The notes under the pieces were generated by a model, which saw only the letters and a list, made by a program, of their open reading frames with translations, searched no databases and was not told the DNA's origin. Positions 1-8,189 of a stretch of 64,000 nt of DNA are shown here, one piece after another; position 1 is the first letter of the stretch; each line of letters opens with the position of its first letter. The stretch covers positions 806,001 through 870,000 of the forward strand of contig NZ_JAFIMU010000002.1 in NCBI RefSeq assembly GCF_017302985.1. Reading direction: 5' to 3'. The stretch is from Corallococcus macrosporus. GTDB taxonomy: Bacteria > Myxococcota > Myxococcia > Myxococcales > Myxococcaceae. The position numbers and the translations under genes are program-made.

Positions 1-251
1 ATCAGCACGTGGCGCACGCTGTCGCGCCAGCGGGGCGCGTGCCCCAGGGCCCCCGTCGCGGCCTGCATCCGCTCCAGGTATTCGCGCGACGCCTGACGCA
101 GCGCCGGGCGCCGGAGCCAGTTCACCAGCACCACCGGGTAGAGGCAGACGCGGAACGGCCAGCGGCCCAGCAGCCGGTGGATCCAGTACAGGAGCCAGAT
201 GCCAGCGACGAAGGTGGTCTCCCCCATCTCCGCCCAGTGGCGGGACTTCAT
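1..251 (-). CDS. LpxL/HtrB-like lysophospholipid acyltransferase, N-terminal part (runs off left edge)
   Basis: The ATG at 251-249 overlaps the stop of the glycosyltransferase gene in an ATGA, so translation is probably coupled. The 83 visible codons start MKSRHWAEMGE, continue through a hydrophobic segment with WIHRLLGRWPFRV, and then a basic stretch RRPALRQASREYLERM. This is the usual N-terminus of the lipid A-type lauroyl acyltransferase family (LpxL/HtrB, LPLAT superfamily). The catalytic HX4D block would lie beyond position 1 and is not visible. In aryl-polyene clusters an acyltransferase of this type follows or is fused to a GT2 domain and is thought to help build the lipid carrier, which fits here. 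The family call is from sequence pattern; the substrate is unknown. Confidence 0.8.
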   Translation of the reverse strand, partial: MKSRHWAEMGETTFVAGIWLLYWIHRLLGRWPFRVCLYPVVLVNWLRRPALRQASREYLERMQAATGALGHAPRWRDSVRHVL

Positions 252-985
252 TTCGCCACCTTCCGCCAGAGGAGCACCGGCAGCCGCCCCAGCATCCCGA
301 AGAAGAGCCGGGCGTGCATGCCGGAGATGCGCACGTTGTCCCAGAGCACGTCGAAGTGGGAGATGCCGTCGGTGGGGTAGCGCACCTGGGTGGGCTGATT
401 GAGGATGTGCATGCCGCGCCAGAACAGGCGCACCAGCACCTCCACGTCGAAGTCCATTCGCTTGCCAATCTTCACCGAGTCGATGAGCGCCACGGTGGGC
501 TTGAGCGGATACACGCGGAAGCCGCACATGGAGTCGCGGATGGCGAAGGACAGCGTGTTGATCCACACCCAGATGTGCGTGGCGTAGCGGCCGTACAGCC
601 GGCCCTTGGGCACGGACTCGTCGTAGACGGGGGTGCCGCACACCAGCGTGTCCGGCTGTGCCTTCGCCAGCGCCAGGAAGCGCGGGATGTCGTTGGCGTT
701 GTGCTGGCCGTCCGCGTCGATTTGCAGCGCGTGGCTGTAGCCCCGCTCCAGCGCCGAGCGCAGGCCCGCCATCATCGCGCCGCCCTTGCCCTCGTTCTGG
801 GGCAGGCGGACCACGGCGACGTGCTCGCTGTCCTCGCGCGCCAGGCCGTCCAGCACCGCCGCGCAGCCGGGCTCGCTGCCGTCATCCACCAGCACGCAGG
901 GCAGCCCGTGCTCGCGAACCGCCTTCACCACCGCGCCCACGGCCTCGCCGTGGTTGTAGACCGGAATCACCGCGCAGACCTTCAT
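248..985 (-). CDS. Family 2 glycosyltransferase of the aryl-polyene-type operon
   Basis: A 245-residue GT2 protein. It begins MKVCAVIPVYNHG, the nucleotide-binding strand of a GT-A fold. It has DDGSEPG near residue 37 and the metal-binding DXD-type motif in QIDADGQHN near residue 90. The C-terminal third has a hydrophobic, basic character like dolichol-phosphate-mannose synthase relatives. The start at 985 forms an ATGA overlap with the AMP-ligase stop, and its own stop overlaps the acyltransferase start. It is therefore one link in an unbroken translationally coupled chain. In E. coli-type ape clusters a GT2 domain is fused to the acyltransferase (ApeJ-like); here the two are separate genes. 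The donor sugar and acceptor cannot be told from sequence. Confidence 0.88.
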   Translation of the reverse strand: MKVCAVIPVYNHGEAVGAVVKAVREHGLPCVLVDDGSEPGCAAVLDGLAREDSEHVAVVRLPQNEGKGGAMMAGLRSALERGYSHALQIDADGQHNANDIPRFLALAKAQPDTLVCGTPVYDESVPKGRLYGRYATHIWVWINTLSFAIRDSMCGFRVYPLKPTVALIDSVKIGKRMDFDVEVLVRLFWRGMHILNQPTQVRYPTDGISHFDVLWDNVRISGMHARLFFGMLGRLPVLLWRKVAK

Positions 986-2685
986 CCCGCCTGTCCCCCC
1001 AACACGATGCGGCCGCTGGCGTGCGAGCCCGCGGCCGACGTCAACTTGAACCCCAGCCGCCCGGACTCCTTCGCCCAGGTGAGCTCCACCGTCAGCTTCG
1101 TGCCGGGGGCAATGACCTGCTGGAACTTCAGCGTCTCCAGCCGCAGGAAGTCCGGCGGCAGCGCGAAGTGCTCGCGTCCCAGGAGGAGCGCCCACTCCAA
1201 CTGCACGACGCCGGGCAGGATGGGCGAGCCCGGGAAGTGCCCGTCGAAGTACGGCGAGTTCGCGGGGACCTCCACTTCGAGCAGCGCGCGTTCGGCGGAG
1301 CGCTCCAGCACGCGGAACGGGGGACGCTTCGGGTCGAAGAGCGCGGCGAGCGCCGCCTCGGTGGATTTGCCCTGGGAGTTGACCGGCATGGCCTCCAGAT
1401 ACCGGAACCGGCGCGGCAAGGCACTGGACTCGAAATGCGGGGCCAGCTTCTCGCGCAGCGCCTGGCTCAGGGAGCGCCTGCCCCCCGCCTCCTGGAGCCG
1501 CCAGCCATCCGCGTCCGGCACGCCCACGACGGCCAGGATGACCCGGTGCCCCTCCGTGAGCGGCAGCACGCGCGCCTCGCGCAGGAGCCCTCCGGCCACC
1601 AGCGTCCGCTCCATGGCGGAGAGCGACACGCGCTTCTCCTCCAGCTTGAGCAGCCGGTCGCGGCGTCCCAGCAGCTCGAAGCCGCCGGGCACGGGCCGCG
1701 CGCGGTCCTCCGTGGTGAACCAGTCGTCCGAGGGCAGGTGCGGTGAGCGGACGCGGAGGGCGTCCTCGTCGGCGCGGACCTCCACGCCCGGCATCGTGCG
1801 CCACGACGCGGTGTCGTCCGTGTCGCGCCGGCGCCACGCGACGCCGCCTGTCTCCGAGCTGCCGTAGACCTCCACCGGCGCGCGGCCCAGCAGGTCTCGG
1901 CAGGACTCCAGCGCTTCGGGGGTGAGCGGCCCACCGGAGGAGAACAGCCCGCGCAGGTTCCCGCGCACGGCGGCCCAGTCCAGCGTCGGCGGCAGCCGCT
2001 TCAGGTGCGCGGGGCTGGCCACCAGCAGGCCCGGCCCGGTCTGGAGCGCGGCCAGGATGTCCTCCGGATAGGGCAGGGCGTTCGCGTCGAACGGACGGCC
2101 CGACGTCAGCGGCCACAGCACCCGGAACAGCAGGCCGTAGATGTGCTGGTGCGACACGGTGGCCAGCACCGGCACGTCCCCCACGTCCGCGTCGAACAGC
2201 GCGCCCAGCGTGGCCACCTCGGTGGACAGCTGCGACAGGCGCTTGGGGATGGCGGTGGGCTCCCCGCTGGAGCCCGACGTGTAGACCACCAGCGCGGCCA
2301 GCGAGGGCGGGAGCGGCTGGAGCGCGAGGGCGCTCTCATCGCCATCCGCGAGCGGCGTCAGGGCCGTCATGGCTTGGGGTGCCCGGCCGGCGAAGCCGTC
2401 CACGTGGGCCTTCAGCGCGTCCAGCGTGGCGGGGCGCGCGTCCGCGGGCAGGTAGACGCACGCGCCCGCGTGCCACGCGCCCAGCAGCGCGGTGGCGAAG
2501 TCGAAGGTGTCCTCGCTGAAGAGGGCGAAGCGCTGGCCGCCGTGCGCCGCGAAGGCCGCGCGCCAGCCGGCGACCCGGGCGCGGAACGCACCGAAGTCCC
2601 GCATGCCGTCCTCGCACCGCGCCACGGGGTACCGGGAAGGACGGCCGTGGGCGAGGAGGTGTTCGAGCGCGAGCGGCTCAGCCAT
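982..2685 (-). CDS. Fused AMP-dependent acyl-ACP ligase and FabA/FabZ-like hotdog dehydratase (ApeH-ApeI type)
   Basis: The 567-residue protein has two parts. Residues 1 to about 455 are an ANL-superfamily adenylate-forming enzyme with the P-loop YTSGSSGEP (135-143) and later YGSSETGG and a GRRDRLLKLEEKRV hinge. The last 90 or so residues are a hotdog dehydratase with FDGHFPGSPILPG, where H483 is the expected catalytic histidine. In aryl-polyene pathways the ligase loads the aromatic starter on an ACP and the dehydratase forms the polyene double bonds. Here both activities sit on one chain. The ATG at 2685 was chosen because it overlaps the end of the upstream gene by 8 bases and begins right where family homology starts; a longer frame upstream is spurious. 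Starter specificity is not readable. Confidence 0.9.
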   Translation of the reverse strand: MAEPLALEHLLAHGRPSRYPVARCEDGMRDFGAFRARVAGWRAAFAAHGGQRFALFSEDTFDFATALLGAWHAGACVYLPADARPATLDALKAHVDGFAGRAPQAMTALTPLADGDESALALQPLPPSLAALVVYTSGSSGEPTAIPKRLSQLSTEVATLGALFDADVGDVPVLATVSHQHIYGLLFRVLWPLTSGRPFDANALPYPEDILAALQTGPGLLVASPAHLKRLPPTLDWAAVRGNLRGLFSSGGPLTPEALESCRDLLGRAPVEVYGSSETGGVAWRRRDTDDTASWRTMPGVEVRADEDALRVRSPHLPSDDWFTTEDRARPVPGGFELLGRRDRLLKLEEKRVSLSAMERTLVAGGLLREARVLPLTEGHRVILAVVGVPDADGWRLQEAGGRRSLSQALREKLAPHFESSALPRRFRYLEAMPVNSQGKSTEAALAALFDPKRPPFRVLERSAERALLEVEVPANSPYFDGHFPGSPILPGVVQLEWALLLGREHFALPPDFLRLETLKFQQVIAPGTKLTVELTWAKESGRLGFKLTSAAGSHASGRIVLGGQAG

Positions 2686-3229
2686 GGGCGTGCCGTGCGC
2701 GCACCCGCTGCCGCACCACCCACTCGCCCGCGAACAGCAGGCCCATGAGGCCGTAGGCGATGAGGCCATTGTAGAGCGCCCAGGTCGCGTCGCTCGCGAA
2801 GAGCGCCGTGGTGAGCGCGAGCGCACCGTTGAGGACGAAGAAGCCGCACCACACCTGTGTCACCCGGCGCGTGTAGGCCACGCCGGACGGCGGCAGGTCC
2901 TTCTCCCGGATCCGCGCCAGGCGCTCGATGACGCTGGGCGGATACACCAGGCTGGTGAGGAATACGGTGAGCAGCACCGCGTTCACCAGCACGGGGTAGA
3001 GCTTCAGGGGCAGCGCGTTGTTGCCCAGCATGCTGGAGCCCGCGAGCACCAGGGCACCCACGGCGGCCGCGAGCCACATCTTCTCCCGCGTGGCCACCGC
3101 GCGCACCACCGCCATGGCCGCCAGGGGCAGCGCCATCCAGCGGGGCTCGAAGTGGCCCAGGCCCAGATAGACGAGCGGCGGGTAGGCGAGGCTCAAGAGC
3201 CCCAACAGCACCGGACGCAGACGCTTCAC
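2678..3229 (-). CDS. COG4648-type integral membrane protein (ApeG-like)
   Basis: A 183-residue hydrophobic protein with about six predicted membrane segments: an N-terminal LLGLLSLAYPPLVYLGL stretch, several alanine/leucine helices, and a basic tail RQRVRARHAHG. It starts with GTG at 3229, sharing a GTGA overlap with the stop of the preceding ACP gene. Proteins of this family (COG4648) sit between the ACPs and the AMP-ligase in aryl-polyene operons and have no established biochemical role; membrane anchoring of the assembly complex is one guess. The position in the operon is the main evidence for the assignment. Confidence 0.8.
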   Translation of the reverse strand: MKRLRPVLLGLLSLAYPPLVYLGLGHFEPRWMALPLAAMAVVRAVATREKMWLAAAVGALVLAGSSMLGNNALPLKLYPVLVNAVLLTVFLTSLVYPPSVIERLARIREKDLPPSGVAYTRRVTQVWCGFFVLNGALALTTALFASDATWALYNGLIAYGLMGLLFAGEWVVRQRVRARHAHG

Positions 3230-3486
3230 GCTGCCGCGGAGTCGCTGCCGAGCAGCCCGTACAGCGCGTCCACCACGTCCTGCAGCGTGCGCACCGAGCG
3301 GAACACCTCCGGCGGAACGCGCTGGCCGGCCACCGGCTTCAAGCGCACCAGCAGGTCGATGGCGTCAATGCTGTCGATGTCCAGGTCGTCGTGCAGCCGC
3401 GCCTCCGGGATGATGCGCGACGGCTCGATGTCGAAGGTTTCCTGGAGGATGGCGCTCAGGCGCTCGAACAGCTCGTGCTTCGTCAT
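3226..3486 (-). CDS. Acyl carrier protein 2 (ApeF-like)
   Basis: An 86-residue acyl carrier protein. The phosphopantetheine attachment serine is S39 in DDLDIDSIDAIDLL. Helical ACP pattern is clear, with an acidic helix II. The ATG at 3486 is preferred over an in-frame start 15 bases upstream because AGGAG lies about 8 bases before it. Its stop overlaps the next start (GTGA). Two consecutive, dissimilar ACPs are a hallmark of aryl-polyene type II PKS clusters, in which one of them carries the growing chain. Which of the two does so here is unknown. Confidence 0.9.
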   Translation of the reverse strand: MTKHELFERLSAILQETFDIEPSRIIPEARLHDDLDIDSIDAIDLLVRLKPVAGQRVPPEVFRSVRTLQDVVDALYGLLGSDSAAA

Positions 3487-3523
3487 GGGGTGACTCCTCA
3501 CTTTTGGGTTTTAGAAGGGAGCT

Positions 3524-3787
3524 TCAGGACCGGGTACGGTGGGTGCTGACGAAATCCGCGAGGGCTCGAACGCTGGCGAAGTGACGGCGATTCTCCTTGG
3601 AGTCGCTCGCCAGCACGACGCCATAGGACTTCTGCAGCGCGAGGCCGAGCTCCAGCGCGTCGATGGAGTCCAACCCCAGGCCCTCGACGAACAGCGGAGC
3701 CGCCGGATCAATGTCCTCCGGCTTCACGTCCTCGAGGTTCAGCGTCTCGATGACCAGCCGCTTTATTTCCTGCTCAAGCTCCAACAT
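3524..3787 (-). CDS. Acyl carrier protein 1 (ApeE-like)
   Basis: An 87-residue acyl carrier protein with S41 in GLGLDSIDALELG as the phosphopantetheine site. It begins MLELEQEIKRLVIETL and has the acidic stretch LEDVKPEDIDP before the serine, as in FAS/PKS carriers of this pathway. Its start lies 14 bases inside the upstream acyltransferase gene. A gap of 37 bases separates it from the second ACP, the longest non-coding stretch within the operon. It differs clearly from the second ACP, so the pair is not a recent duplication. Confidence 0.9.
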   Translation of the reverse strand: MLELEQEIKRLVIETLNLEDVKPEDIDPAAPLFVEGLGLDSIDALELGLALQKSYGVVLASDSKENRRHFASVRALADFVSTHRTRS

Positions 3788-4553
3788 GCCCTTGGCTCCC
3801 CCTGGAGAAATGGTCGTGCAAACGGGTGGTGAGCTGGCGCGCGGCCTTCGCCGCCTCGCCCGCGTCCACGTCCTGGGACGACACGTGGATGTCGTCCTCG
3901 ACGCGAATGACGTAGTGCATGGGCCTTTCGGGCACCTTCCACCAGGGCATGCCCTTGGTGAGGCCCCGCGGCTCGCACTGGATGATGACCGGCGTGATGT
4001 CGCAGGGGCCGCGCACCGCGATGTTGGCGGCGCCGCGCTGCAACTGCATGGTCCCGTCCAGCGGCGTGCGCGAGCCCTCCGGGAAGATGATGAGGTTGTT
4101 GCCGGCCTTCACGGACGCGATGCAGTCCTGGATGAGCCCGGGCCCGGAGTCGTTGCACAGGTAGCGCGTGGCCCGGATGGGGCCGCGCGTGAACGGGTTG
4201 TTCGCCAGGCTCGCCTTCACCACGCAGTCCGCGTTGGGGACCAGCGAGATGAGGAACACCACGTCGATGAGCGACGGGTGGTTGGCCAGGATGAGCAGCC
4301 CGGAGCGCGCCAGCTTCTCCACGCCCTGCAGCTCGTAGCGCAGCACGCCCAGAAAGCGCATGTAGCCGATGAAGAAGCGGAACGTGTGGTGCACCGCCAG
4401 CCGCGCCAGCCGCTGCTGCCGCTTGGGCTCCCGCACGAACAGCGCGAGCAGCGGGAAGTAGAGGAGGCGCAGCGCGAGCCCGCCCAGCCCGAAGGTGGCG
4501 AAGGACAGTCCGGTGGCGAAGATGCGCCACAGCCGGTTGAGCTTCTCAAGCAT
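3774..4553 (-). CDS. PlsC-family 1-acylglycerol-3-phosphate acyltransferase-like protein (ApeD-like)
   Basis: A 259-residue acyltransferase. It has the catalytic HX4D motif NHPSLID (H92, D97), and a downstream PEGSRTP block of the PlsC family. The N-terminal 40 residues are hydrophobic and probably membrane-associated. In aryl-polyene clusters a PlsC-like enzyme is proposed to attach the aryl-polyenoyl chain to a glycerol-type lipid; that role is inferred from the neighbours. It overlaps the chain-length-factor gene by 8 bases at its start and the first ACP by 14 bases at its end, consistent with translational coupling. Confidence 0.9.
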   Translation of the reverse strand: MLEKLNRLWRIFATGLSFATFGLGGLALRLLYFPLLALFVREPKRQQRLARLAVHHTFRFFIGYMRFLGVLRYELQGVEKLARSGLLILANHPSLIDVVFLISLVPNADCVVKASLANNPFTRGPIRATRYLCNDSGPGLIQDCIASVKAGNNLIIFPEGSRTPLDGTMQLQRGAANIAVRGPCDITPVIIQCEPRGLTKGMPWWKVPERPMHYVIRVEDDIHVSSQDVDAGEAAKAARQLTTRLHDHFSRGSQGHVGA

Positions 4554-5289
4554 GGCGTTCCCACCGCCAGCGCCGGGCGCCCGCGGCGTGCTCCCACCGC
4601 GAGGCTCCGGAGACGAGGAAGCGCAGGGCGCGCAGGTCCGCCGGGAGCGCGTCGGGCTCCTGCCGCGTGACGGGCGCGTCGGAGGGAGTGGTCGCGCAGC
4701 CCAGGTGGATGGCGTCCGGGCCGGTGCTGGCGGACAGGAGACACGCCCACGCGTGGGGGAACGCCACGTCCCGGGAGAAGTGCTCCCAGGGGGTGGGCAC
4801 GGGCTCGTCGTAGACGACGACCATCACCCGGGGGACGCCGTCGGACAGCAGGCCGCACGCCTCCGTGAAGGCGGCCTCCACCGTCTCCTCGCCCGCGGCG
4901 ATGGCGCTGTACGAGGACGTGTCGCCCCGCGCGATGGAGTAGAGCGCGCCGATGGCGTTGTGCACCGACAGGCTGAAGGACGTGGGGGACAGCGGCTCCG
5001 AGCGCGCCAGCTGCGTCAGGAGTTCCACCGAGCGGGCCAGGTCCCCGTAACGCGACGCGAAGAGGACGGGCGCGTCCGGCGCGTCCACGTGCGCGTCATA
5101 CGCCGTCTGCAACGCGATGCGTCCCAGCCGGTCCACCCGACGGCGCATCATCGCGGGCATCGCGGAGAGCGCGGGCGTACCGTCGGCCGGGAGCGGGTGA
5201 GGCGTCGCGAGCCACGTTTCCCAGGAGGCAGGGTTGACGAGGCCGGGGGCCCATGCGGCCCAGCGCTGTACGGAGAATCCCATCATCAT
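4546..5289 (-). CDS. Beta-ketoacyl synthase N-terminal-like chain-length factor (ApeC-like)
   Basis: A 247-residue protein of the truncated ketosynthase family (Ketoacyl-synt_2) that acts as chain-length-factor-like partner in aryl-polyene synthesis. It begins GFSVQRWAAWAPGL, typical for the family, and has SLSVHNAIGALYSIARGDTS followed by AIAAGEETVEAAFTEA. It shows only the first thiolase half, and I see no catalytic cysteine in the usual KS context, so it is probably not itself a condensing enzyme. Three consecutive ATG codons (5289, 5286, 5283) make the exact start ambiguous. It is the first gene of the operon. The true ketosynthase, ketoreductase and second dehydratase genes are not in this window and may lie beyond the left edge. 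Confidence 0.85.
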   Translation of the reverse strand: MMMGFSVQRWAAWAPGLVNPASWETWLATPHPLPADGTPALSAMPAMMRRRVDRLGRIALQTAYDAHVDAPDAPVLFASRYGDLARSVELLTQLARSEPLSPTSFSLSVHNAIGALYSIARGDTSSYSAIAAGEETVEAAFTEACGLLSDGVPRVMVVVYDEPVPTPWEHFSRDVAFPHAWACLLSASTGPDAIHLGCATTPSDAPVTRQEPDALPADLRALRFLVSGASRWEHAAGARRWRWERHA

Positions 5290-5639
5290 CGTGACGGGAG
5301 GCCCCCAAGCGCTCCCAAAGACAACCTTTACCAAACCATTCACAGGGAGACAATTGGCCGCCCCGTCCAAGGGGCCCGGAAGCCAGGAGGCCGTCCTGCT
5401 GCCTGCCCTGCGGCCGTTGCAACCCCATGGACTTGTTGACGAAACGCGCAACGGCGGCTCCGGTTTCAGGTTCTTGCAGGTTTGTCCAGGGGTGACGCGC
5501 CCCGGTCCTCCCGCAGGTCTGAAAAAACCCTGTGAGGCATTCGGGGTGGCGGGTGGAAACGGGTCGTGGCCGCGCGCTGCGTGACGTGGCCGCGACCGCG
5601 TGTATTCACGCGGAGCGACACGCCGCCGGGGCCTGGGGG
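5290..5639. other. 350-base non-coding interval, probable promoter region of the ape-type operon
   Basis: No credible coding frame with myxobacterial codon bias was found here. The region lies upstream of the first ape-type gene (minus strand) and downstream of mdcG (minus strand), so it should hold an operon promoter and an mdcG terminator. An inverted repeat of 8-base arms, GCCGTTGC at 5413-5420 and GCAACGGC at 5448-5455, is the only clear symmetry. It could be a hairpin in an untranslated leader or part of a terminator. I could not pick a convincing -35/-10 pair. Confidence 0.4.
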
Positions 5640-6299
5640 CTACGACTCCGTGGGGAAGAGGGCGCGCAGCTCGCGGAGCGTGCGGGTGGTGGCGCCCCGG
5701 GGACCGGTGACCCAGATGCGCTCGGGCTCCAGCGCCAGCTCGCGCCAGGACACGGCGCCGCCGTCGGGCAGCAGCACCTCGCCGTCCAGGCGCACCACCG
5801 AGTGGCGCCGGGACACCGCCTCCAGCCCGAACAGCAGCCGCTCCACGTCCGACCAGCGCGCGGGGGCGAAGAGCAGGTCCACGTCCGACAGCGGCCGCAC
5901 GAAGGGCACGCCCGAGCGGTGCTGCCAGGCCAGCGAGCCGAAGACGCCCACCGTCAGGTCCAGCGCGGTGCCCAGGGCGGTGACGTCGTCCAGCGCGGGC
6001 CCCCAGGTTTCCGGGGCGGAGGGGCGCGCCTCCTCCACCGTGGGCGGCGGCAGCCGGCGCTCCACGGCGGGCAGGGCCAGGTGCAGCGACAGGTGGCGGC
6101 GGTCGGGCAGGGTGAGCGTCAAGCGCAGCTCGTCGTCCTTGTCCGGCATGTCCTGGCGGGCGACGGCGAAGGGCCGGCCCTGCTCCCGCCACGCGGTCGC
6201 GTGCACGACGACGTCCGGGAGCAGTGGGGTGCGCAGGTGCTCCGCCCAGCCGGCGCCCAGGTACACCCAGTCGTGCCGCACCGGACGTTCACCGTCCAT
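5640..6299 (-). CDS. mdcG: Malonate decarboxylase holo-ACP synthase (phosphoribosyl-dephospho-CoA transferase) MdcG
   Basis: A 219-residue protein of the MdcG family, which transfers the 2'-(5''-phosphoribosyl)-3'-dephospho-CoA prosthetic group to the acyl carrier subunit of malonate decarboxylase. The family signatures are visible: RHDWVYL at residues 8-14, and GSLAWQHRSG (121-130) followed by PLSDVDLLF, where D139 and D141 match the nucleotidyltransferase aspartates. The ATG at 6299 has AAGGAG about 10 bases upstream. The length is normal. None of the other mdc genes (mdcA-F, mdcH) is next to it: the left neighbour is the polyene operon and the right neighbour a membrane protein. This gene is therefore isolated within the window. 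Its substrate protein must be encoded elsewhere, or it has another partner. Confidence 0.85.
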   Translation of the reverse strand: MDGERPVRHDWVYLGAGWAEHLRTPLLPDVVVHATAWREQGRPFAVARQDMPDKDDELRLTLTLPDRRHLSLHLALPAVERRLPPPTVEEARPSAPETWGPALDDVTALGTALDLTVGVFGSLAWQHRSGVPFVRPLSDVDLLFAPARWSDVERLLFGLEAVSRRHSVVRLDGEVLLPDGGAVSWRELALEPERIWVTGPRGATTRTLRELRALFPTES

Positions 6300-6565
6300 C
6301 AGCGGGCGTCTCCTTGGGCCGGGTGGACCACGGGCTTCCTTCCGCGGCGCGGGACGGGGCCAACCCCCGGGGCTCGCGGTCGCGGAAGGGGAACGCAGGA
6401 CGTCACTGCCCGATTCATTACCCGGATTCACGCGTCCGGTGGGGCCCAACCTGCACGACACGGCACGAGAGCGCCCGGTCCGGCGCCTCTCCCCGGAAAT
6501 CCGGGTGGGAGCCGCGCGCACGCATGAGGGGTTCCCCTGAGGGCGCCCTGGCGACGTGAGGGGGG

Positions 6566-8119
6566 CTAGCGGGGCTTCTGGAGGATGGGGCTCACGGCGC
6601 TCACGTGCTGGCGGCGCATGTCGATGAGGATGTCGTAGTTGCGCGGCTCGGGGGCGACGGGGCCGGCGGCGAAGCGGTAGAGGCCGCTGACGTCGCGCTC
6701 CCGGGGAAAGCGCTCCTTCACCAGGGCCTTGAGCATCTCCTTGGCCACCCACTCCGCGTCCACGGAGACGGAGCCGAACTCGTCCAGGTAGTGGAACGGC
6801 GCGGTGGAGTCCGACTGCCGGGCGGTGAGGACGAAGACGCGGGGCTTGCGGTCCGGGACGACGAGGCTGGCGCCCTGCTCCATCAGCGCCAGCTCCCGGC
6901 CCTGGGGCAGGGCGAACAGCTCCAGGGACTGCTCGTGCGCGAGCAAGGCGCTGAAGGCGACGAACGCGGTGAGCAGCGCCGTGGCCATGCGCGGGCCGTG
7001 CTTCGGCCAGATGGTGCCCAGGTTCACCAGCGACGCGGCGAAGAACACCGCCCACACGCCGGTGAGCGCGTTGAGCGTGCGGTAGGTGGGCCACCGCTCC
7101 CCGGCGAGGAAGCTCACCGAGTACGCCGCGCCCGACAGCGCCACCAGCGCCAGCAGCCAGCGCCCCACGCCCCCCAGCCCCGAGCGGCGGCCCTCCACGG
7201 CGACGCCCACGCCCAGGAGGGTCAGCGTCAGCACCACCATGGCCCGGTAGCCGTCCATGTCGCCCACCGGCGCCTCGTTGAGCGCGGACAGCGCGAGCGC
7301 GTTGGGGAACACGTGCGTGAGCGCCCAGACGGTCTTGTCCACCCAGTGCTTCTCGAAGGTGAGCCGGGGCGAGGGCGGGAAGACGCCCGTCTTGAACAGC
7401 ACCTGGGTGACGACGTACGCGAGCGCCAGACCGGCGCCCATCACCAGCAGGTGCTTGAGCATCCAGCGCGCGGTGGCCTTCAGCGACACGTCGCGGTGCA
7501 CCACCAGCGACGCCGCCAGCAGCACCGCGGAGAACAGCCCGCTCACCTGATAGATGAGCGTCGCGGTGGCCATGCAGCCCACCGCGGCCAGCGCGAGCGG
7601 CCACCGGACGGGGGCGTCCTCCTGCGGCGGGCCCATGGCGCGGCGGGCGAAGGCGAACGCCCCCAGGCCCAGCATCAGCGCCACCGCCTGCGGCCAGCAG
7701 ATGCCCCAGTTGGCGATGACCTGCGCGGACGGCGTCACCGTGAGGAACCCCGCCAGGAGCGCCGCGGAGCCCGTCCTCCAACCCTCCCTGCGCAGGAGCA
7801 GGAACACCGCCGCCGCGAGCACGCCCAGGCCCGCGACGCCCATGAGGCGCAAGCCCATCAATCCGTCGATGCCACCGGCCGCCTTCGCGGACGCCTCCAG
7901 CATCCAGCCATAGAGCGGACGGCCCTGCGAGGCGCAGACGCGCAGGATTTTCCCCGGCTCCTCGCGCGCCTCGCGGAGGATGGCGTAGTCGTCACGCAGG
8001 CCATAGCGGTGGATGACCGCGCTCCAGTAGATGAGCCAGGGAAGCAGGAGCAGCAGGGCCACGGTGCCGGGAACCACCAGCGCGCGCGGCGTGGGACGCG
8101 TCATCAACGAGAAGGCCAT
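6566..8119 (-). CDS. Polytopic membrane protein resembling GtrII-type glucosyltransferases
   Basis: A protein of about 517 residues with roughly ten to twelve hydrophobic segments and a soluble C-terminal part of about 130 residues. After the first membrane helix comes a conserved-looking extracytoplasmic loop with LRDDYAILREAREEPG and SQGRPLYGWMLE. This RDD...GRP loop is like that of GtrII and other GT-C glycosyltransferases that use lipid-linked sugars to modify surface polysaccharide. The family call is tentative. The start could be the ATG at 8119 or at 8104; neither has a good ribosome-binding site. No O-antigen genes are adjacent, so the glycan acceptor is unknown. Confidence 0.55.
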   Translation of the reverse strand: MAFSLMTRPTPRALVVPGTVALLLLLPWLIYWSAVIHRYGLRDDYAILREAREEPGKILRVCASQGRPLYGWMLEASAKAAGGIDGLMGLRLMGVAGLGVLAAAVFLLLRREGWRTGSAALLAGFLTVTPSAQVIANWGICWPQAVALMLGLGAFAFARRAMGPPQEDAPVRWPLALAAVGCMATATLIYQVSGLFSAVLLAASLVVHRDVSLKATARWMLKHLLVMGAGLALAYVVTQVLFKTGVFPPSPRLTFEKHWVDKTVWALTHVFPNALALSALNEAPVGDMDGYRAMVVLTLTLLGVGVAVEGRRSGLGGVGRWLLALVALSGAAYSVSFLAGERWPTYRTLNALTGVWAVFFAASLVNLGTIWPKHGPRMATALLTAFVAFSALLAHEQSLELFALPQGRELALMEQGASLVVPDRKPRVFVLTARQSDSTAPFHYLDEFGSVSVDAEWVAKEMLKALVKERFPRERDVSGLYRFAAGPVAPEPRNYDILIDMRRQHVSAVSPILQKPR

Positions 8120-8189
8120 CGAGGTTGACGCAACGTAGCAGAACCCTCCCCACGCCTCCCGGAAGAACCGGGACACGACAACGTTCCAG

